Assembly (NCBI RefSeq): GCF_003086295.3
Contig: NC_092038.1
Span: 105,369,837 to 105,433,836 of the forward strand
Source: Arachis hypogaea
Lineage: Eukaryota > Streptophyta > Magnoliopsida > Fabales > Fabaceae
Direction of reading: 5' to 3'
DNA length: 64,000 nt
The translations under genes and the position numbers were made by a program. Positions 20,212-33,148 of the stretch are shown here, in pieces (position 1 is the stretch's first letter; every line of letters begins with the position of its first letter). The notes beneath the pieces were generated by a model that saw only the letters and a program-made list of their open reading frames with translations, was not told where the DNA came from and did not search any database.

Positions 20212-21903
20212 TGATGAATCTATATTTGACGATGATTTTTTGTTAGAATTGAATGAATTTTATCACATAAACTCAAACTTATTCCCTTGAATAGCATGCT
20301 TTTGAACTTTCCTCCCAAATTGTGCTTGATTATGAAAATATGCTTTTTTGTGCTTAGTTTTATCTATTTTTATTCCATTTGCCTTCCATTTGATGCCTTG
20401 ATGTGTTTGTGAGTGATTTCAGGTGTATAAGGTAGAAATGGACTAGAGAAAATGGAAGAAGAGCTTGCAAAGTGGAGAAAACATGAAGAATCAAAGGAGG
20501 TGAGCTCAGAGATGCGTGCGTGTGCACAGCCTCTTATGCATCTGCACAGGAGCCCAAGCAGAGCGCATGGATCAATTCGAGCGCGTCGCGCGTCCCACCA
20601 AGTATGGCCTAGTATGCGTGTGCACAGACACTCGTGCGTACGCATAGAAGGGAATTTTTGAGTGTGCGGACGCACAAGCCTGTGCGTCCGCACAGGTGTC
20701 CGCGCATGACTTCATTAGAAAGGCATGTGACTCGTGATTTGGGGGCTTTGGAGGCCTATTTCTGAAGTCTTTTAGCTCATATTGGAGGGGAAAGCAAAGA
20801 TAGAACATAGCATAGCATTAGTATAGTTTTAGGAGTGGAATAGAAGGTTTTTAGTTTTAGTTTTCTCTAAATTTTCTCATCTTCTCTATTAGGGTTTCAT
20901 TAGGATTTTACATTCCAAGTGCCATTTCCATTTTTGATCTTTGGATTTTGCTAATCTCATTGTAAGTATTCTCTTGTTATTACTCTTTATAGTTACATTG
21001 TCATTGCTCTTTCTTCTCATTCAAGTTATAGTTCAATTTTGTGCTTCTCTTTTGCAATTTCACTTTCTCGTTGATGAGTTTGATGTTTGGTGTTTGTTCT
21101 ATGCTTTCTTATTCTATTCTTGTTGATTGAGATCAATTGTTGCTTTTAATTTTAAGTCTTTTCTAATTTTTCTCATGTTTAAGCTTTTTGCCCACCAAGT
21201 GTTTGACAAAATGTCAAACATGGTTTTAGGCTAAATTTTTGTCTCTTGGCTTGGGTAAAGTGAGCAATTGGGTTCCTAGAGTTGGAATGTCCAACATTTA
21301 GTGTCAATTCTTGGATTGTTAATTGTTCTTGTTCCCACTAACGCTAAGTTGTTGCTAAGGCAATTAGCAAGCAATTTAGGATTTGTGGGTTAAGAACACT
21401 TATGCTCATTTAACTTATCTTCCGATGTGAGGGTTGATCAAGTGAGACTAATCCAACATAGTTGTCATAGTTGTGGTTCCAACAAGGAACGGACCCTTAG
21501 CTCACTCCAAGCCAAGACCCCTTTACATGCTTTCAATTTTTCATACATTGCTATGTTAATCTCTTTTATACTTTATTTGTTTATATTACATAGTCGGTTC
21601 TTTAATTTCTTCATTAGTTCAATCATTATAATTTTGCATGTTCTTTTATTGCTTTATATGTTCATTTCTTCATTGACAACCCCTTGATCGCTACAACCGG
21701 AATTTGCACACTCATTGCCTCTTAAGTGATTCCTTGGGAGATGACCCGAGAGTCAATTACTCTCGGTTTTTAAATTGGTTTTGAGTTGTGACACATCTTG
21801 TGAATTTCCAAATTGGTCAGTGACTGATTGTTGGGTTTGGGTCTATACTTGCAACGTTAGTCCTATTTTGAGAAATCCCAACTCGTACGATTGGGTGCCG
21901 TCA
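20212..21903 (+). repeat. 3' LTR of the outer element (1692 bp)
   Basis: Begins TGATGAATCTATATTTG and ends GGTGCCGTCA. Patches (TTTTATCACAT, GATGCCTTGATGTGTTTGT) align with the LTR start of the minus-strand element, so the two are related families. It has a CpG-rich dyad cluster at 20510-20705 (GTGCGGACGCACA, CTGTGCGTCCGCACAG). The flanking TTAAT at 21904-21908 would be the TSD. Confidence 0.8.
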
Positions 21904-24269
21904 TTAATCTTCTATTAATGTTGTCATCAATTTTTCTTGGAATGTTAGAAATAGTTTCAATTGGGTCTGCCAGATTAGAAGATCTAAACAAATCCTCAAA
22001 ATAAGCTTGAGCTATTTCTGCAATACCATTCAGATATGATTTTTCTGCACCATATTCTGCAACAAGACAAGAGATACAATTCTTCCTATTCCTAGCTTGT
22101 AATTTGGTATGAAAGAACATGGTGTTCTTGTCACCCCAATTAAGCCACTGGATACAAGATTTCTCCCTTCAATATCGTTCCTCCATGTCATAAGCTTCTT
22201 CTAGCTCAGCCTTTAAGATTTTGATAGTCTTACCATTTGCCGAACCTCTCTTTTCCTTTTCCTCCATGAACCAATTATTAATTAGGGTGATTTGGGCCTA
22301 GGAGTTAGAGCTATGAGTCTTCTGCCAATCTACAATTTCATGTCTACATTTCTTTAGCTTTCAATGAAGTTTAAACATTGGGGATACTTCAAAATCATCC
22401 CTTCATACCTCTTTGATCAAATTCATGATCACTTTTTTATCACGCCATCTTTCTTGGAATTAGAATCGTCTCTTTAGCTTTGTTGCGAGTGTATCCAAGG
22501 TGAGTGGAATCGGTCTATGATTCGATCTCATGTTAGTTAAATGAGAAACCAAGGCACTTGGATAGGAATTCCTCCATGATTCTGACGCAAATGCTCTATC
22601 CAATCTTTCTTTGATGTGGTTGATGCCATATTGACGGTTGGTCTACATAAATTTTAGTCCCTCATAATGCAGATCTATCAAACCAGCCTCATTGATAAAG
22701 TTTTGAAATTTTTGAATTGAGAAACCAGGTTCATGTTGGGCTTTAATAGCATTAAAATTCCCAATGATGATCTTAAGTTACTCTCCATTCCTCATGACCT
22801 CAATTAGCTCCCTAAATTGAAGTTTCCTTTATCTTTTATTCGTGTTGAGATGTACCCCCATCAACTTCCACCTCCTCTTATCTCTTGGTACTTCCAACTT
22901 GGATTGAATAAAATAGTCTTTGTAGTTGATTACTTGTAGCATTACACTCTCCTTCCAACCAACTACCAACCAGCCAGCAATTCCATTTGATTCCAGACAA
23001 TACGAGTGCCCAAAACTTGCTTTCTTGAACACCTTCTCTACCTTTGAGGTGGTGTTTTTAGTTTTGCAAAGGAATACCACCTCAGAGAAATGAGCCTTAC
23101 ACATCTCTTTAATGCTATGAATCTTCAAAGATTTTTTCATACCCTGACAATTTCATATCATAATCTTCATGGATTCTTGGGTGCTATTTGTTGGGTGACA
23201 CCCTCCTTCATAATAGCAAGAATTAATTATGGATGGCATATCTTCTTACTACTGACTTCTTTCTTTGCTTCCTCGGTTCTCCTCTTAACTCCTAATATTT
23301 TCCTCGCTTGCTGGCCTTTCCTCATCATCTTTTCAGCGAAATTTTATGTTTACCTAAGTCCTCTGTAAAGCTCTTTACACTTGAGGAGCTGGTTTGTTTT
23401 TGGCTAGGAATCTCTTTCACTACCGAAGCATTTTTACCCCATTCTTGCCAAAGATATCCATTGAAATATCAACCCCTGTTCCCTCCTGAATTGCTGGTTT
23501 TTCTTTTAGAATTGTAGTTGTATGGGGACTGCTCTAAACCTCTTCTTCATCCTTATTACTTATTCCTCTTGTATCCACCATTGATAAAGAAACCAATCCT
23601 TTGAGCAAGTTAACTGGTGTTAGAGGTTTTGGCCTCACTCATATCCCTGTTTTATTGCTCAGATTATTAGGATTTGCATTCTCTTTTGATATTTTCTCCC
23701 TTCTCCCGAATTGATCCGCCCTTATCCACCCTCCCCACCTTTGCTCCACTACCCCTTCATTCATTGCATCCCGTAGTTGAACACCATAAGTTTTAGCTTT
23801 ATGCCCAATGTGACCACAATAGTTGCAAAAATTGCCAATTTTTTTCATATTTTAGATTTACCTCCATGATTTTCTAATCAGACCCGGCGATCTTCAGAAT
23901 TCTGCACAAGGATTTAGGTATATCCAGGTTCACTTGAATTTTGACAAACTTCTTGTGCCTGCCTCTCAGATGAAAAATATCAACATTAAGAACCTCTCCT
24001 AATGCTCTTCCCACTTCTCTTCCAAGCTCCCTAGTTTTGCAGTAATAAAGAAGTCCTCATAGTTGTATCCAAATTGGCACATTTGCAAATTCACTCTCAT
24101 CTATTTGTTTCCTTTGTTCCCATCTCCTTAGATTGAGTATGTAATTTTTGAATAGCCAAGAAGAACCCCTTTAATTTCAATCCTCAGTACATTTATTTCA
24201 TCATAAAAAAATTGAAAAACATTAATTCCATGGTTTTGTACCTTGAAACCTGCTGGTTGTCCCCAAATT
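21904..24269 (-). pseudogene. Decayed L1-type LINE: ORF1 zinc knuckle, endonuclease, start of RT
   Basis: Read on the minus strand, 24269 down to about 23860 gives a DUF4283-like ORF1 segment (WGQPAGFKVQNHG...). Then comes a CCHC-like knuckle (CNYCGHIGHKAKT, 23770-23830) whose last Cys has been lost, and an endonuclease segment at about 22830-23140 (VVFLCKTKNT, SNGIAGWLVVGWKE). Last is the linker into RT near 21904-22120 (MFFHTKLQARNRKNCISCL, YFEDLFRSSN). Many stops and shifts make it non-functional. The RT core and 3' tail are absent because the outer element's LTR starts here. The missing 5' side of ORF1 is at 31925-32200. Confidence 0.75.
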
Positions 24270-24914
24270 GCAAATGTAAAACCCAAGAGATTAGTAAATA
24301 ATTAGCAAATAAATTAATTATTACTCGAAAAAATTAGAAAATGAAATTTTGTAGTTTGACATGATAGAGAAAATTAAAATAAGAATTTTGACCGTAATTT
24401 TAAAGAATTTGGTCCGAGATTGGACCAAACCGGTCGAACCGAACCCAAAATGGGCCCAAGGCCCAACCCATTGACCCAATACTTAATGAAGGGAGAGCCC
24501 CTTCTTCCCCATTCAACAAAGATGGATGTTAAAACAGCCAAGGGGAATAGAAGGGTTCCAAACCCTAACCTCCATTTCAAACCACCAAATCTCTCCACTC
24601 CAAGCTCCGATCGCCGCACTATTTGCGGCCACGCGACCACCGCGTCGAGCTCTACGAATCCATCGAAATAATTTCATAGGTAAGCTACTCTATCACCCTA
24701 GTTTCTCTACCCCTTTCTATTTTTGAAATTTATTAAATTGGTGGTGAGATTTTGCTTCCTTGATGTTATAGGACCCGATTAGCTTGAAGAAAACATTCAC
24801 TCTTGCTTATATGACGCTTGGATAAGGTGAGGATACTAGAACTCTAGCTAATTTTTTGAATTGGTGTATTGGGTATTGAATTTGGGTATATGTGTGTGAT
24901 ATATATATTCAAGC

Positions 24915-24918
<4 letters not shown>

Positions 24919-24970
<52 letters not shown>
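24919..24970. repeat. (AT)n microsatellite
   Basis: About 26 uninterrupted AT units within the plus-strand solo LTR. Confidence 0.95.
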
Positions 24971-24973
<3 letters not shown>

Positions 24974-27062
24974 AGCTTGAATTGTGAGCTTTGGAACTTG
25001 GTGGAGGTTAGGTGATGTTGCCTTGGTGATTTGGGACCTCTTGGGGCTGTGTTCGGTGCATTAGTGGGTTGCCTTGGCTAATACATAGAAATCGGCCAAG
25101 GTATGGTTTAGGTTTCACGTATTTAATATATAATATTCTGTGAAAACTTAGGCTAGATGACCATAGGATAGGTTGGAACGTATAAATATGTTTAATGCTT
25201 AGTAACCTTGATAGGGATTATGATATGGATTTGGTGTTTTTTGGATGAATGATGAATGATGATTTGATGATGATATATGTATGTATATATGTTGAATAGG
25301 TAAAATGAGAATCTTGTTGATGTATTTGAGAGGTTGATGCATGATATTGTTGAATTGAGAAATGGTAGGATGTGAAGATTGATGTAGTATTGATAAAGAT
25401 ATGTTGTGTTGATGGTTATAGATATGGTAAGTTGAATTGAAGTTGGGTTTTAAAGAAAATGGAGGTTTTGGCATTTAAATTGGTATATTGTTGTGTTGGA
25501 TATGTGTTAAGGAAGTGGGAATTGGGTTTGGTTTTTATGAAAATTGAGGTTTGAGGTGTTTGTGAAAAACTAATTTTTGGCCAAATTTTGGTGAGCCATA
25601 ACTAGGCTTCCAGATCCCCAAATTATTTCAAACTTATTTCAAATGAAAATTGGATCCTTGAAGTTTACACCGTTCAAAAAACGGATGAAAAATATTTTAA
25701 AACGAAAAAGTTATGCATGTCGGAAGTTTGGAGTGCAAAGCTGAAAATTCTGCAGCATTAAGCATTTTTGTTGTTCTGCATAACTCGCGTACGCGACCAC
25801 CTACACGCAACGCGACCAACCTTTTTAGATTGGGTATCTTGCATACGCGAGCATAGAAAATTGTACTCTCACGTGTATGCGTGGCCCACGCGTACGTGCG
25901 ACCTTTCAGAAATGCACTCCCACACGTACGCGTGGCTCATGCATACGCGTGATCCCTGTTTTCAGCCAATGGGATTTTTGTGTTTTAAGCGTGATTTTAA
26001 ACCTCTAAACCTCTATTTTTATTCTTTTAGCCGCTAAAGATTAGTTTTAAGTGTAGTGATGAGATTAAACTACGGAAAGGAAGGTTACTTGGAAGTAAAG
26101 GAAGGTCTAGAGTAACTGAATTGAGATGTTAATGATGAGATTGGGGATGACTATGTGTGACCTAAATGGTCAAGATGTGTTTATGGGCAAAATAGTTGAG
26201 ATGGCAAGGTCTAGGTGTGAGCCTGCTTGCGTGTTATTTTGAAAATGTGTTCAAATGACACGTTGTGGACGGAAGTTTCCTCTCTTGTCGTAATGGGGAT
26301 ATGGGGAAGGTTGAAAGGCACTCTCCTTCGTATTATTTCTCCCACATTCTTCTCTGGTTGCAAGGTGAAAAGACACACTCCTTCGATGTGGAAAGGCACT
26401 CTCCTTCATGAAACCTCCATGAGAAGGTAGAAAGGCACTCTCCTTCGTTTATGATCCTCCTGGAGATGCAGAACCTTGAGACCAATGTCTGGGTTATCTA
26501 CCAGATGTGTCGGGTTCTGGCAAAGTAACCGACACGTGAGCTCACGACCAATAGGATAGACATTCATCATATGCATATGTGTTCTTTGTTTGATTGTGCA
26601 TTAATTGGGATTGCCTAGGTGATTATAATATGCTATTTGTTGTATTTGCTATCTGTATTACTTGTATTCTACCTGTGTTTTGCATTGTCTGCTTGTTTGT
26701 CTTTGTAACTTCATCGGAGATAGAGGAATGGAGGAAAGACAGAGATATTTAGGATTCTAGTTAAGTTTTAGTTAGATTCAAGGATATGGTTAAGTTTAGA
26801 AAGCCTTAGAGAACCACCCTGATTTATGTTTTCTGTCTTAGCTTCTTTAAGCTTTATAATCTGAGTGTCGGCGTTCTAGGATTGCCTCCGGCATTCCGAA
26901 GACCTTATATCTTATGTGCGTGGCACCTTTACCATGTTAAGAACCTCCGATTTTCATTCCATACTATGTTGTTTTTTCAGATGTAGGTCGAGAGGCACCT
27001 AGGTAGGCATCTGGAGTTTCCGCAGTGAAGTGGTTTACTTTGGGGTTTTCCTTTTCATGTTT

Positions 27063-27065
<3 letters not shown>

Positions 27066-27114
<49 letters not shown>
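27066..27114. repeat. (AT)n microsatellite
   Basis: About 24 AT units near the split of the plus-strand solo LTR. Confidence 0.95.
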
Positions 27115-27117
<3 letters not shown>

Positions 27118-28259
27118 TTATCCTCTTGTGTATATAACTACTTTATTTTTGTACCTCTTAGAGGTTTTATGGAGAACTAGGACTTTTACAACATGTACTT
27201 TTTAGGCTAAGGGTTGTATATTTTATATGTAAATTATAACATCCCAATTAGCCTAAACTTTACCACGCGTCGTAAAGCAAAGATTAATCAAGAATTACGA
27301 CAGTTCTAAGCTCATACATATGATATATAGAAGGATTAATATTATCTAAAAGTTTGATGAAGGATATAATTCAAAAACAGGATGTAAAAGCGCAAAACGA
27401 ACTAACGAAGCATCTAACTTAAAGCACAAGGAACAGATGTGATATAAACAAAATAATAGTATAATAGTGTAATACCATAGAAAACTAGTCACGGCTCGCG
27501 GAGTTTAAGCCGGCTAGCCGAATATACAGATAAGAGGAAACTGAAATTTTAAAATGGCTTATACAAGTTTTGTTCTCTCTCCAATACAAGCCTCTAGGCC
27601 AAATAAAAATACAAAAGTGAGAAATATATATAAATAAACAAAATAAATCAAAGAGACTCAAAAGGTATCCGGATCTTCCGCTCCTATCACCAACCAGATA
27701 ACTCACCGAGGTGGGTTGCGACTTGCATCTGAAAAACACAACAGAAATATGGTATGAGAACCGGAGGTTCTCAGTATGGTAACAGTGTCCAGTGATGTAG
27801 GATATAAGACCCCAGGACGCCAAAGACAATCCTAGACTCCATATCCATCACAAGATTCAAGCTTAAAGCATTCTAAACTAAATAAGCATAATTATATAAA
27901 TCTTAACATAACTAAACCATAGCACCATAAAAGGGTAATCTATCTTAGGGATTTCTAATCTAGTCAAACACTGTTGTACCCCCACAGCCCTCTCCAACCA
28001 ACCCTCCGTGCGATCCCATCGCCACTGCCTACCTAACCTCCTCAACACCGGACAATCACAATTAATGCAAGCAAGTAAAACACAGATAATATTCATATAC
28101 AACAAGTAATTCAAGAAGCAAGTAAACATGCTATACAATTAGGTAAACTCAAGTAAACAAAGCAAGAAAGAATATAAAAGATGCATATGATGAATGTCTA
28201 TCCTATTGGCTCGTGATATCACTTGTTAGTCTATGAATGCCAACCCGACATATCCTTTT

Positions 28260-28505
28260 GGATGTCATCTTTCTGCCACTTCCGAGGATATAGCGCCTGG
28301 CCCGCTCTTGTTCCGAGGATATAGTACCTGGCACACTATCATTATGAGGATATAGTGCCTGGCCCACTTGCATGCTCAATCCGAGGATATAATGCCAAGC
28401 ACACTCTTGTGGCAGAGAAGGAAAACAACAACACATATAGCCCATCACAAATCAGTCCAAGGATATAGTGCCTGGCACACTATCACTCCAAGGATATAGT
28501 GCTTG
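28260..28505 (-). repeat. Short degenerate tandem repeat (GAGGATATAGTGCCTGG units)
   Basis: The plus strand shows at least six copies of a 17-mer like GAGGATATAGTGCCTGGCA, with variable spacing, at about 28285, 28314, 28347, 28382, 28458 and 28490. This is tandem expansion inside the minus-strand LTR. The plus-strand LTR has a counterpart of AAAGGCACTCTCCTTC units at 26310-26450. Confidence 0.65.
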
Positions 28506-29950
28506 GCACACTCTCAACATTCATCAAAATCCTCATTTGAATTATAAGAGTCCTCAACTCATCATAACCATCATCTCTCCCAGCAACACCCTTAAACATT
28601 CGTATTTCTCAAGCTCATCTTCAGCAATCCCATTCCAAACTCACTAGTTCGTCAACTTCTCAATTCATCCACCATTTTTCTTTCACACTACACCAAACCC
28701 ATCCCAGTACACCAGAAACCTAAGCCTCCATTCTCTAACTTGCATAATAATCATTAACTAAAACCCTTTACCTATCTCTCATATTCCCATACTCAAAATA
28801 AAGCTCAAAAACCTTAAAATGGTGTTAAAGAAGCTTACAACCTTGCTGGGAAGGGGAAATAGTTGAAAACAAAGGTTAAAATTATTAAACAGGGCGTGTG
28901 CGTTCGCACAGGATGTGCGTGCGCACGCCCAGGAAGTTTTGAAAGTGTGCGTATGCACAGGTGTCAAAGTTTACAAAGTCTGTTTACTCGCACAACCTGT
29001 GCCAGCGTCCCCAACAGACTGGCCTCCCAGCGTGTGTGTGCGCACAGGTCTATGCATACACACAGGTTGCAATTTTTCATTGGTGTGCACGTGCACAAGC
29101 TGTGCGAGCGCTGCAAGCAGATTGCCTGCCTCTGCGTGTGCGGACGCACAGGTCTGTGCGTGCGCACAGGTCACAATTTTCATAGAGTGTGCCTGCGCAC
29201 ATACCAGAAAACTCAAAATTCTATAACTTTGCATAATTTCAAGTTTTCAACACCAACTTTGAATGATCATAACTTCCTCTACAAAATTTCAAATTTGGAA
29301 AAATTTATATCAAATTAAAGGGTTTTCAATAAGCTTTCATTCTAGACAATTTTTAATCAATTTTGAAAATCGAGGCAAAAGTTATGATCAAACAAATTTC
29401 ACCAAAAACCAACTTTTGCCCAAAATCACAATTTCCACAATTTCTTTGCAAAACACAACCAAAACCAAAACAACCTAATCCAAACTCCACTTTTCACCAA
29501 AATCAACCCTGTATAACATATCACACCAAACTTACCACATTTTTCCTTCATCTTTCCTCATTCATAACATCACATCAATATATTACATATATCAAACTTT
29601 ATTAACAATTTCCAACTACATTACCAACCAATCCACATCAATATCACATTTACCAACACAACTCACTCCTCAACTTCACAATCCTTCATCCTCATCATAT
29701 CCACATCAATCATTACAATTAAACTCAACATTCATCAAATCATCAAAAATCATCATATAATATTATTCAACAACTTAACAACCATTCAAATCTAAACCTA
29801 TCCTATGAGTCACTAGTCTAAGTGTCCACAATATTATATACTACATAGAGAAAACCGAAACCATACCTTGGCCGATTCCCAATATGTCCAAAACTCAAAA
29901 TTGAGCACCAAATGAGCTTTCTAACCACAATCCAAGCTTCCAACAATCAC

Positions 29951-30734
29951 AGCACAAGTGTTCTTTAAGATTGGAAAGCATATCACATTAAAAAAAGTCC
30001 GTCTCTCTTCTCTCTGCTAGGGTTGAAGCCTTTTTATCCTTGTGGCATCCAAGAGGAAGGCTGCCGCCGCCACCGCTATCTTGGTAGGGTGGTGGCCTCC
30101 CTCACCCCTTTCCCTCTCCCTTCTCCTTCTTCTTACTCTATTCTCTCTCTTTTTTTCTTCTTTTGGTTTCTTTCAATTTTCTTTGTTTAACTCTGTTTCT
30201 CTCCTTACTTTCTTTTTCCTCCCCCAATCCTTTTCTCCTTTCTTTATCTCCTTTGTTTCTTCCCCTACACCTTTCTGTTTATCTTTTATTTTGTTTTAAT
30301 TTTTGTTTTTTAATATCCCTATGTGGTGTATTTTCTCCTCTTTTGTGGTGGTTTATTGTCCTCCCTTTCTGGGTAGTGTGGGTACGTTGGTACAGATCTA
30401 TCAGATCTTGGAGTATACACTGAAGTTCACTTGTTGTTCATGGAAATATCTTCAGACTAGAGGAGGATTCGGCTTTAAGCAGAGAAGAAGAACAGATTTT
30501 TCAATATGTTGCATCACTTTTAGTGTTGATTTAGAAATCATAGAGATTCAGATCTGTCTATGTTTCTACTTGTTAAGATTCTTTGTAATCGAACGTTGGG
30601 CTTACTTTCAATTTATAGTTCAGCATATAATTTATCTAATCATCTTCTCTAATTTTAGATCTAATTTATCTCTATTATCTGTAAGTGCCGTTTGGCTTTC
30701 CTTTGAATGATATGTTTTCTTCTGTAAAAAAAAA
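29951..30734 (+). mobile_element. Poly(A)-tailed retroposon with about 16-bp target-site duplication
   Basis: AAGCTTCCAACAATCAC ends at 29950 and AAGCTTCTAACAATCAC is repeated at 30734-30750, with a run of about 10 A just before the second copy. The insert begins AGCACAAGTG and includes a GCCGCCGCCACCGC patch and a pyrimidine-rich region. Its 3' half (30360-30730) ends in a TTGTAATCG...TTCTTCTGT(A)n tail. No complete protein is visible. It looks like a LINE with only its ends left, or a retrocopied transcript; I cannot tell which. Confidence 0.6.
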
Positions 30735-31776
30735 AGCTTCTAACAATCACCAACAAGCTCCAAACTCACAACAAACAAGCTATATACATACCAAACATCA
30801 CTAATCAAACTAGAGCTCAACATGAACATAATCTCACAAGGGTTTCAAGAGCTCTTATCTTGCCCAATAGTTTTGAAAACCAAAACCACCAACAATCAAG
30901 TGCTAGAGTGTACCTAAAACACCCAAGACACAAGATTTCTCTCAAAACCAAACCCTAAAACTCAAAATGCACAAGGACACAAAAACTGGGCAGGAAAACT
31001 TGAGAGACTTACCACAAAGCTTAGATAGAAAGCAGGGGCTCAGCAAGAGCTTCGCGTAGCCGCTGACGGCACGCAAATCGGAGCACCGTAGCTCAAGATA
31101 TCACAGATTGAATGGAGAGGTGAATAGTATTCTTCTCTTTTCTCCTCTCCTATTTGCAGCTGTGTGTGTGTGTTTATGGGTGAATGGTTCATTAATGAAC
31201 CTTTGTATATGTTAGACTTGGGCCCAACTTGACTCCAGCCCAACCCGTTAGCGTTTTTTTTAGCCCGTTTGGTCCAACTCTGGGCCAAACCTTTAAAATT
31301 AACGTCCGGTTTTTCATTTCTAATGTTTTTCTAAGGTTTTTGACTGTTTTTCCTTTTCTCGTGCGGTACCAAGCAGACTTGAACTGGTTCAACTGCCGGT
31401 TTGCGGTTTTTCACAGTTTTTGCATAAAACACATTTTCTGACTCGAAAGGACCTACTGAGTCCAAAAATCATATTTAAATCCCCAAATTCTCATCCTAAC
31501 TTTCCGGAATTTAATTTGGGCATTTAAATGATTTTATTCGTGAAAATTCTGGTTCTTACATAAATATTCTCCGGCCAGCCTTAGCTTCGCATGCTGAGTT
31601 AGGAGCTTGTTATTTTATACCTTTTGGCTCTCTATTCCTAGTTTCTATTATCTTATTTTTGTTAACCTTAGATTTCTTCGCATGCAAGTAATCTTGTTTT
31701 TGAAACGTTTTGTTCTTTTTATTTTGTGTTTTGATTTATCCGTTTTTCAAAACTCCTCGTATACTGTATCCTTTTC

Positions 31777-31778
<2 letters not shown>

Positions 31779-31842
<64 letters not shown>
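31779..31842. repeat. (TA)n microsatellite
   Basis: About 32 TA units close to the 3' end of the plus-strand solo LTR. Confidence 0.95.
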
Positions 31843-31847
<5 letters not shown>

Positions 31848-31924
31848 TTAGATGTCGTAATACTATACCACCTCTATTTTACGGCTTAAGCATAAATCCC
31901 TGCGTGGTAGGATGTTACAGCAAA

Positions 31925-32200
31925 CATGATAGCCTTCATTGTTCCTGAACTGAACGGGCGATCAGGCAGAAGCCTTCCGATTAAACTTTTAGCACACTTA
32001 TTCAATTCAAATTGAATGTCTCCATCATTAAATACCACTACCTCATTTTCTTTAGCTAGGTTACACCTCTGATTCTAACAGAATTCGAATTGCTTCCCAT
32101 GAATTTACCAATTTTCTTAGAAAGTCAACGACTTCAGACGACTTTGAAAAAATTAGGATTATACTTTGCTAACCTTAGCAGAGCACGAAAAAAAGCTCTG
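31925..32200 (-). pseudogene. 5' continuation of the LINE ORF1
   Basis: After the solo LTR and its TSD, the minus strand again encodes a DUF4283-like segment (GDIQFELNKCAKSLIGRLL, then a stretch ending FSSGTMKAIMF). It joins the ORF1 part at 24269. This supports both the LTR boundaries and the LINE identification. Confidence 0.65.
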
Positions 32201-33148
32201 AGATCATTTTTTATTCGAATTTTATTATGTATTTTTGTTTAATATTGGTATAAATAAATATGATCTTAATTTGAAAATATAAAAAAATACTTTTTATTAA
32301 CTCTACTTCAGATATAAATTAAAAATTTTTCGTACATATACTAGTATCATGCGAAATGGAATGTGATCAGTAAGCGAAGGGACAGTCGTTTAAGCAGAGC
32401 AGGTTCATGATCATAAAAAAGCTAGTGAAAAACTCGATTCTCATTAGTCAATATAATACACTTTATGTCTGATATATTCATCAGCATATCCCTAGGCCCT
32501 AGCTAGGAATCATTCTGGGCTAGAAAATGACATAAGAGATAATATTGACTTGAGGACATTAGCATTCCACCATGTCATTTGTGTAATATTGTCCCTCATG
32601 TATATGATAAGAAAAATAGAAGGTAAAAAAAATAGTGATCACTTTAGAAAAAAAAAAAGAAAAAAAACTGTACCACTCTCATTTACAGAGATATATCCCA
32701 CCCTCTTCTTGCATAAGAACTTCATGAATAGGCAGAGCTGAGTCCGGGAATTCACCCTCTATTTTCTAGAAGAAATTCCTGGGATCCACTTGTAAAATGA
32801 GGTAGTTATTTTAGTAAAAAGGCATCCAATCTCTCGACCTTTCTGCAAAATTGTCCATATCCAATAAAATGTGGATGTATCTGCTGAATATTTGGGAAAG
32901 ATCAATAGGTCATCATCTTCTCTAACGTAGCTGTACCGCACTTCAGGTGGTGCATGATACATTTGTTGCGCATATCCCTTTCTCTGCGGCAACTTGTATG
33001 ATAAATTGCTAGCAATCATGCCGGCAGGTACTTATATACAATGTTTCAAATTCTATACAAAATGTTTCTTATCTTATTGAACATAATCATATAATCTGGC
33101 CACTCCAAGTTGCTAAAAGAAACCTATTTAAGAGCTCCCCGGAATTCC
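32201..33148. other. Intergenic region and probable RBOHE 3' UTR
   Basis: AT-rich, with no supported gene. The minus-strand frame 32759-33019 (86 codons) has no recognisable domain. The stretch just below 33149 should contain the 3' UTR and poly(A) site of RBOHE. Confidence 0.4.

Larger units (their letters stand above)
19329..21903 (+). mobile_element. Outer Athila-like element, right segment with 3' LTR
   Basis: Continues the segment ending at 7794. The internal part 19334-20211 is non-coding. The LTR 20212-21903 follows, and its right end abuts minus-strand LINE sequence at 21904. The 5' LTR and coding part lie left of the window or were never present; only the 3' end is visible here. Confidence 0.8.
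27235..31560 (-). mobile_element. Minus-strand solo LTR nested in the plus-strand one
   Basis: On the minus strand it starts TGTAAGAACC (31560) and ends GGGATGTTATA (27235), the terminal CA having apparently decayed to TA. The TSD TAAAT is at 27230-27234 and 31561-31565. It is a diverged relative of the plus-strand LTR: the two are alignable as inverted copies, for example 26870-27000 against 27700-27830 and 26525-26590 against 28180-28250. No coding sequence is recognised. A CpG/TGCGCAC-rich cluster is at 28893-29200. Confidence 0.75.
24275..31919 (+). mobile_element. Long plus-strand solo LTR inserted in the LINE, itself split by a nested insertion
   Basis: Begins TGTAAAACCC (24275) and ends GGATGTTACA (31919). 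The TSD GCAAA is at 24270-24274 and 31920-31924, and LINE coding continues across both sides. The parts 24275-27234 and 31566-31919 (about 3.3 kb together) lack PBS, PPT and any retroelement coding sequence, so a solo LTR is the best reading; a coding-free (LARD-like) element is the alternative. It contains a CpG-rich palindromic patch (25787-25955) and two (TA)n tracts. Confidence 0.75.

Noticed and set aside
28863..29318. Plus-strand frame rich in Cys, Val and Arg
   Set aside because: It reads the TGCGTGCGCACAGG repeats of the minus-strand solo LTR; overlapping frames on both strands show the same pattern.
24275..31919. Two long inverted arms as one giant TIR transposon
   Set aside because: Each arm has its own TSD (GCAAA and TAAAT) and LTR-type ends; one is nested inside the other, so they are two insertions in opposite orientation.
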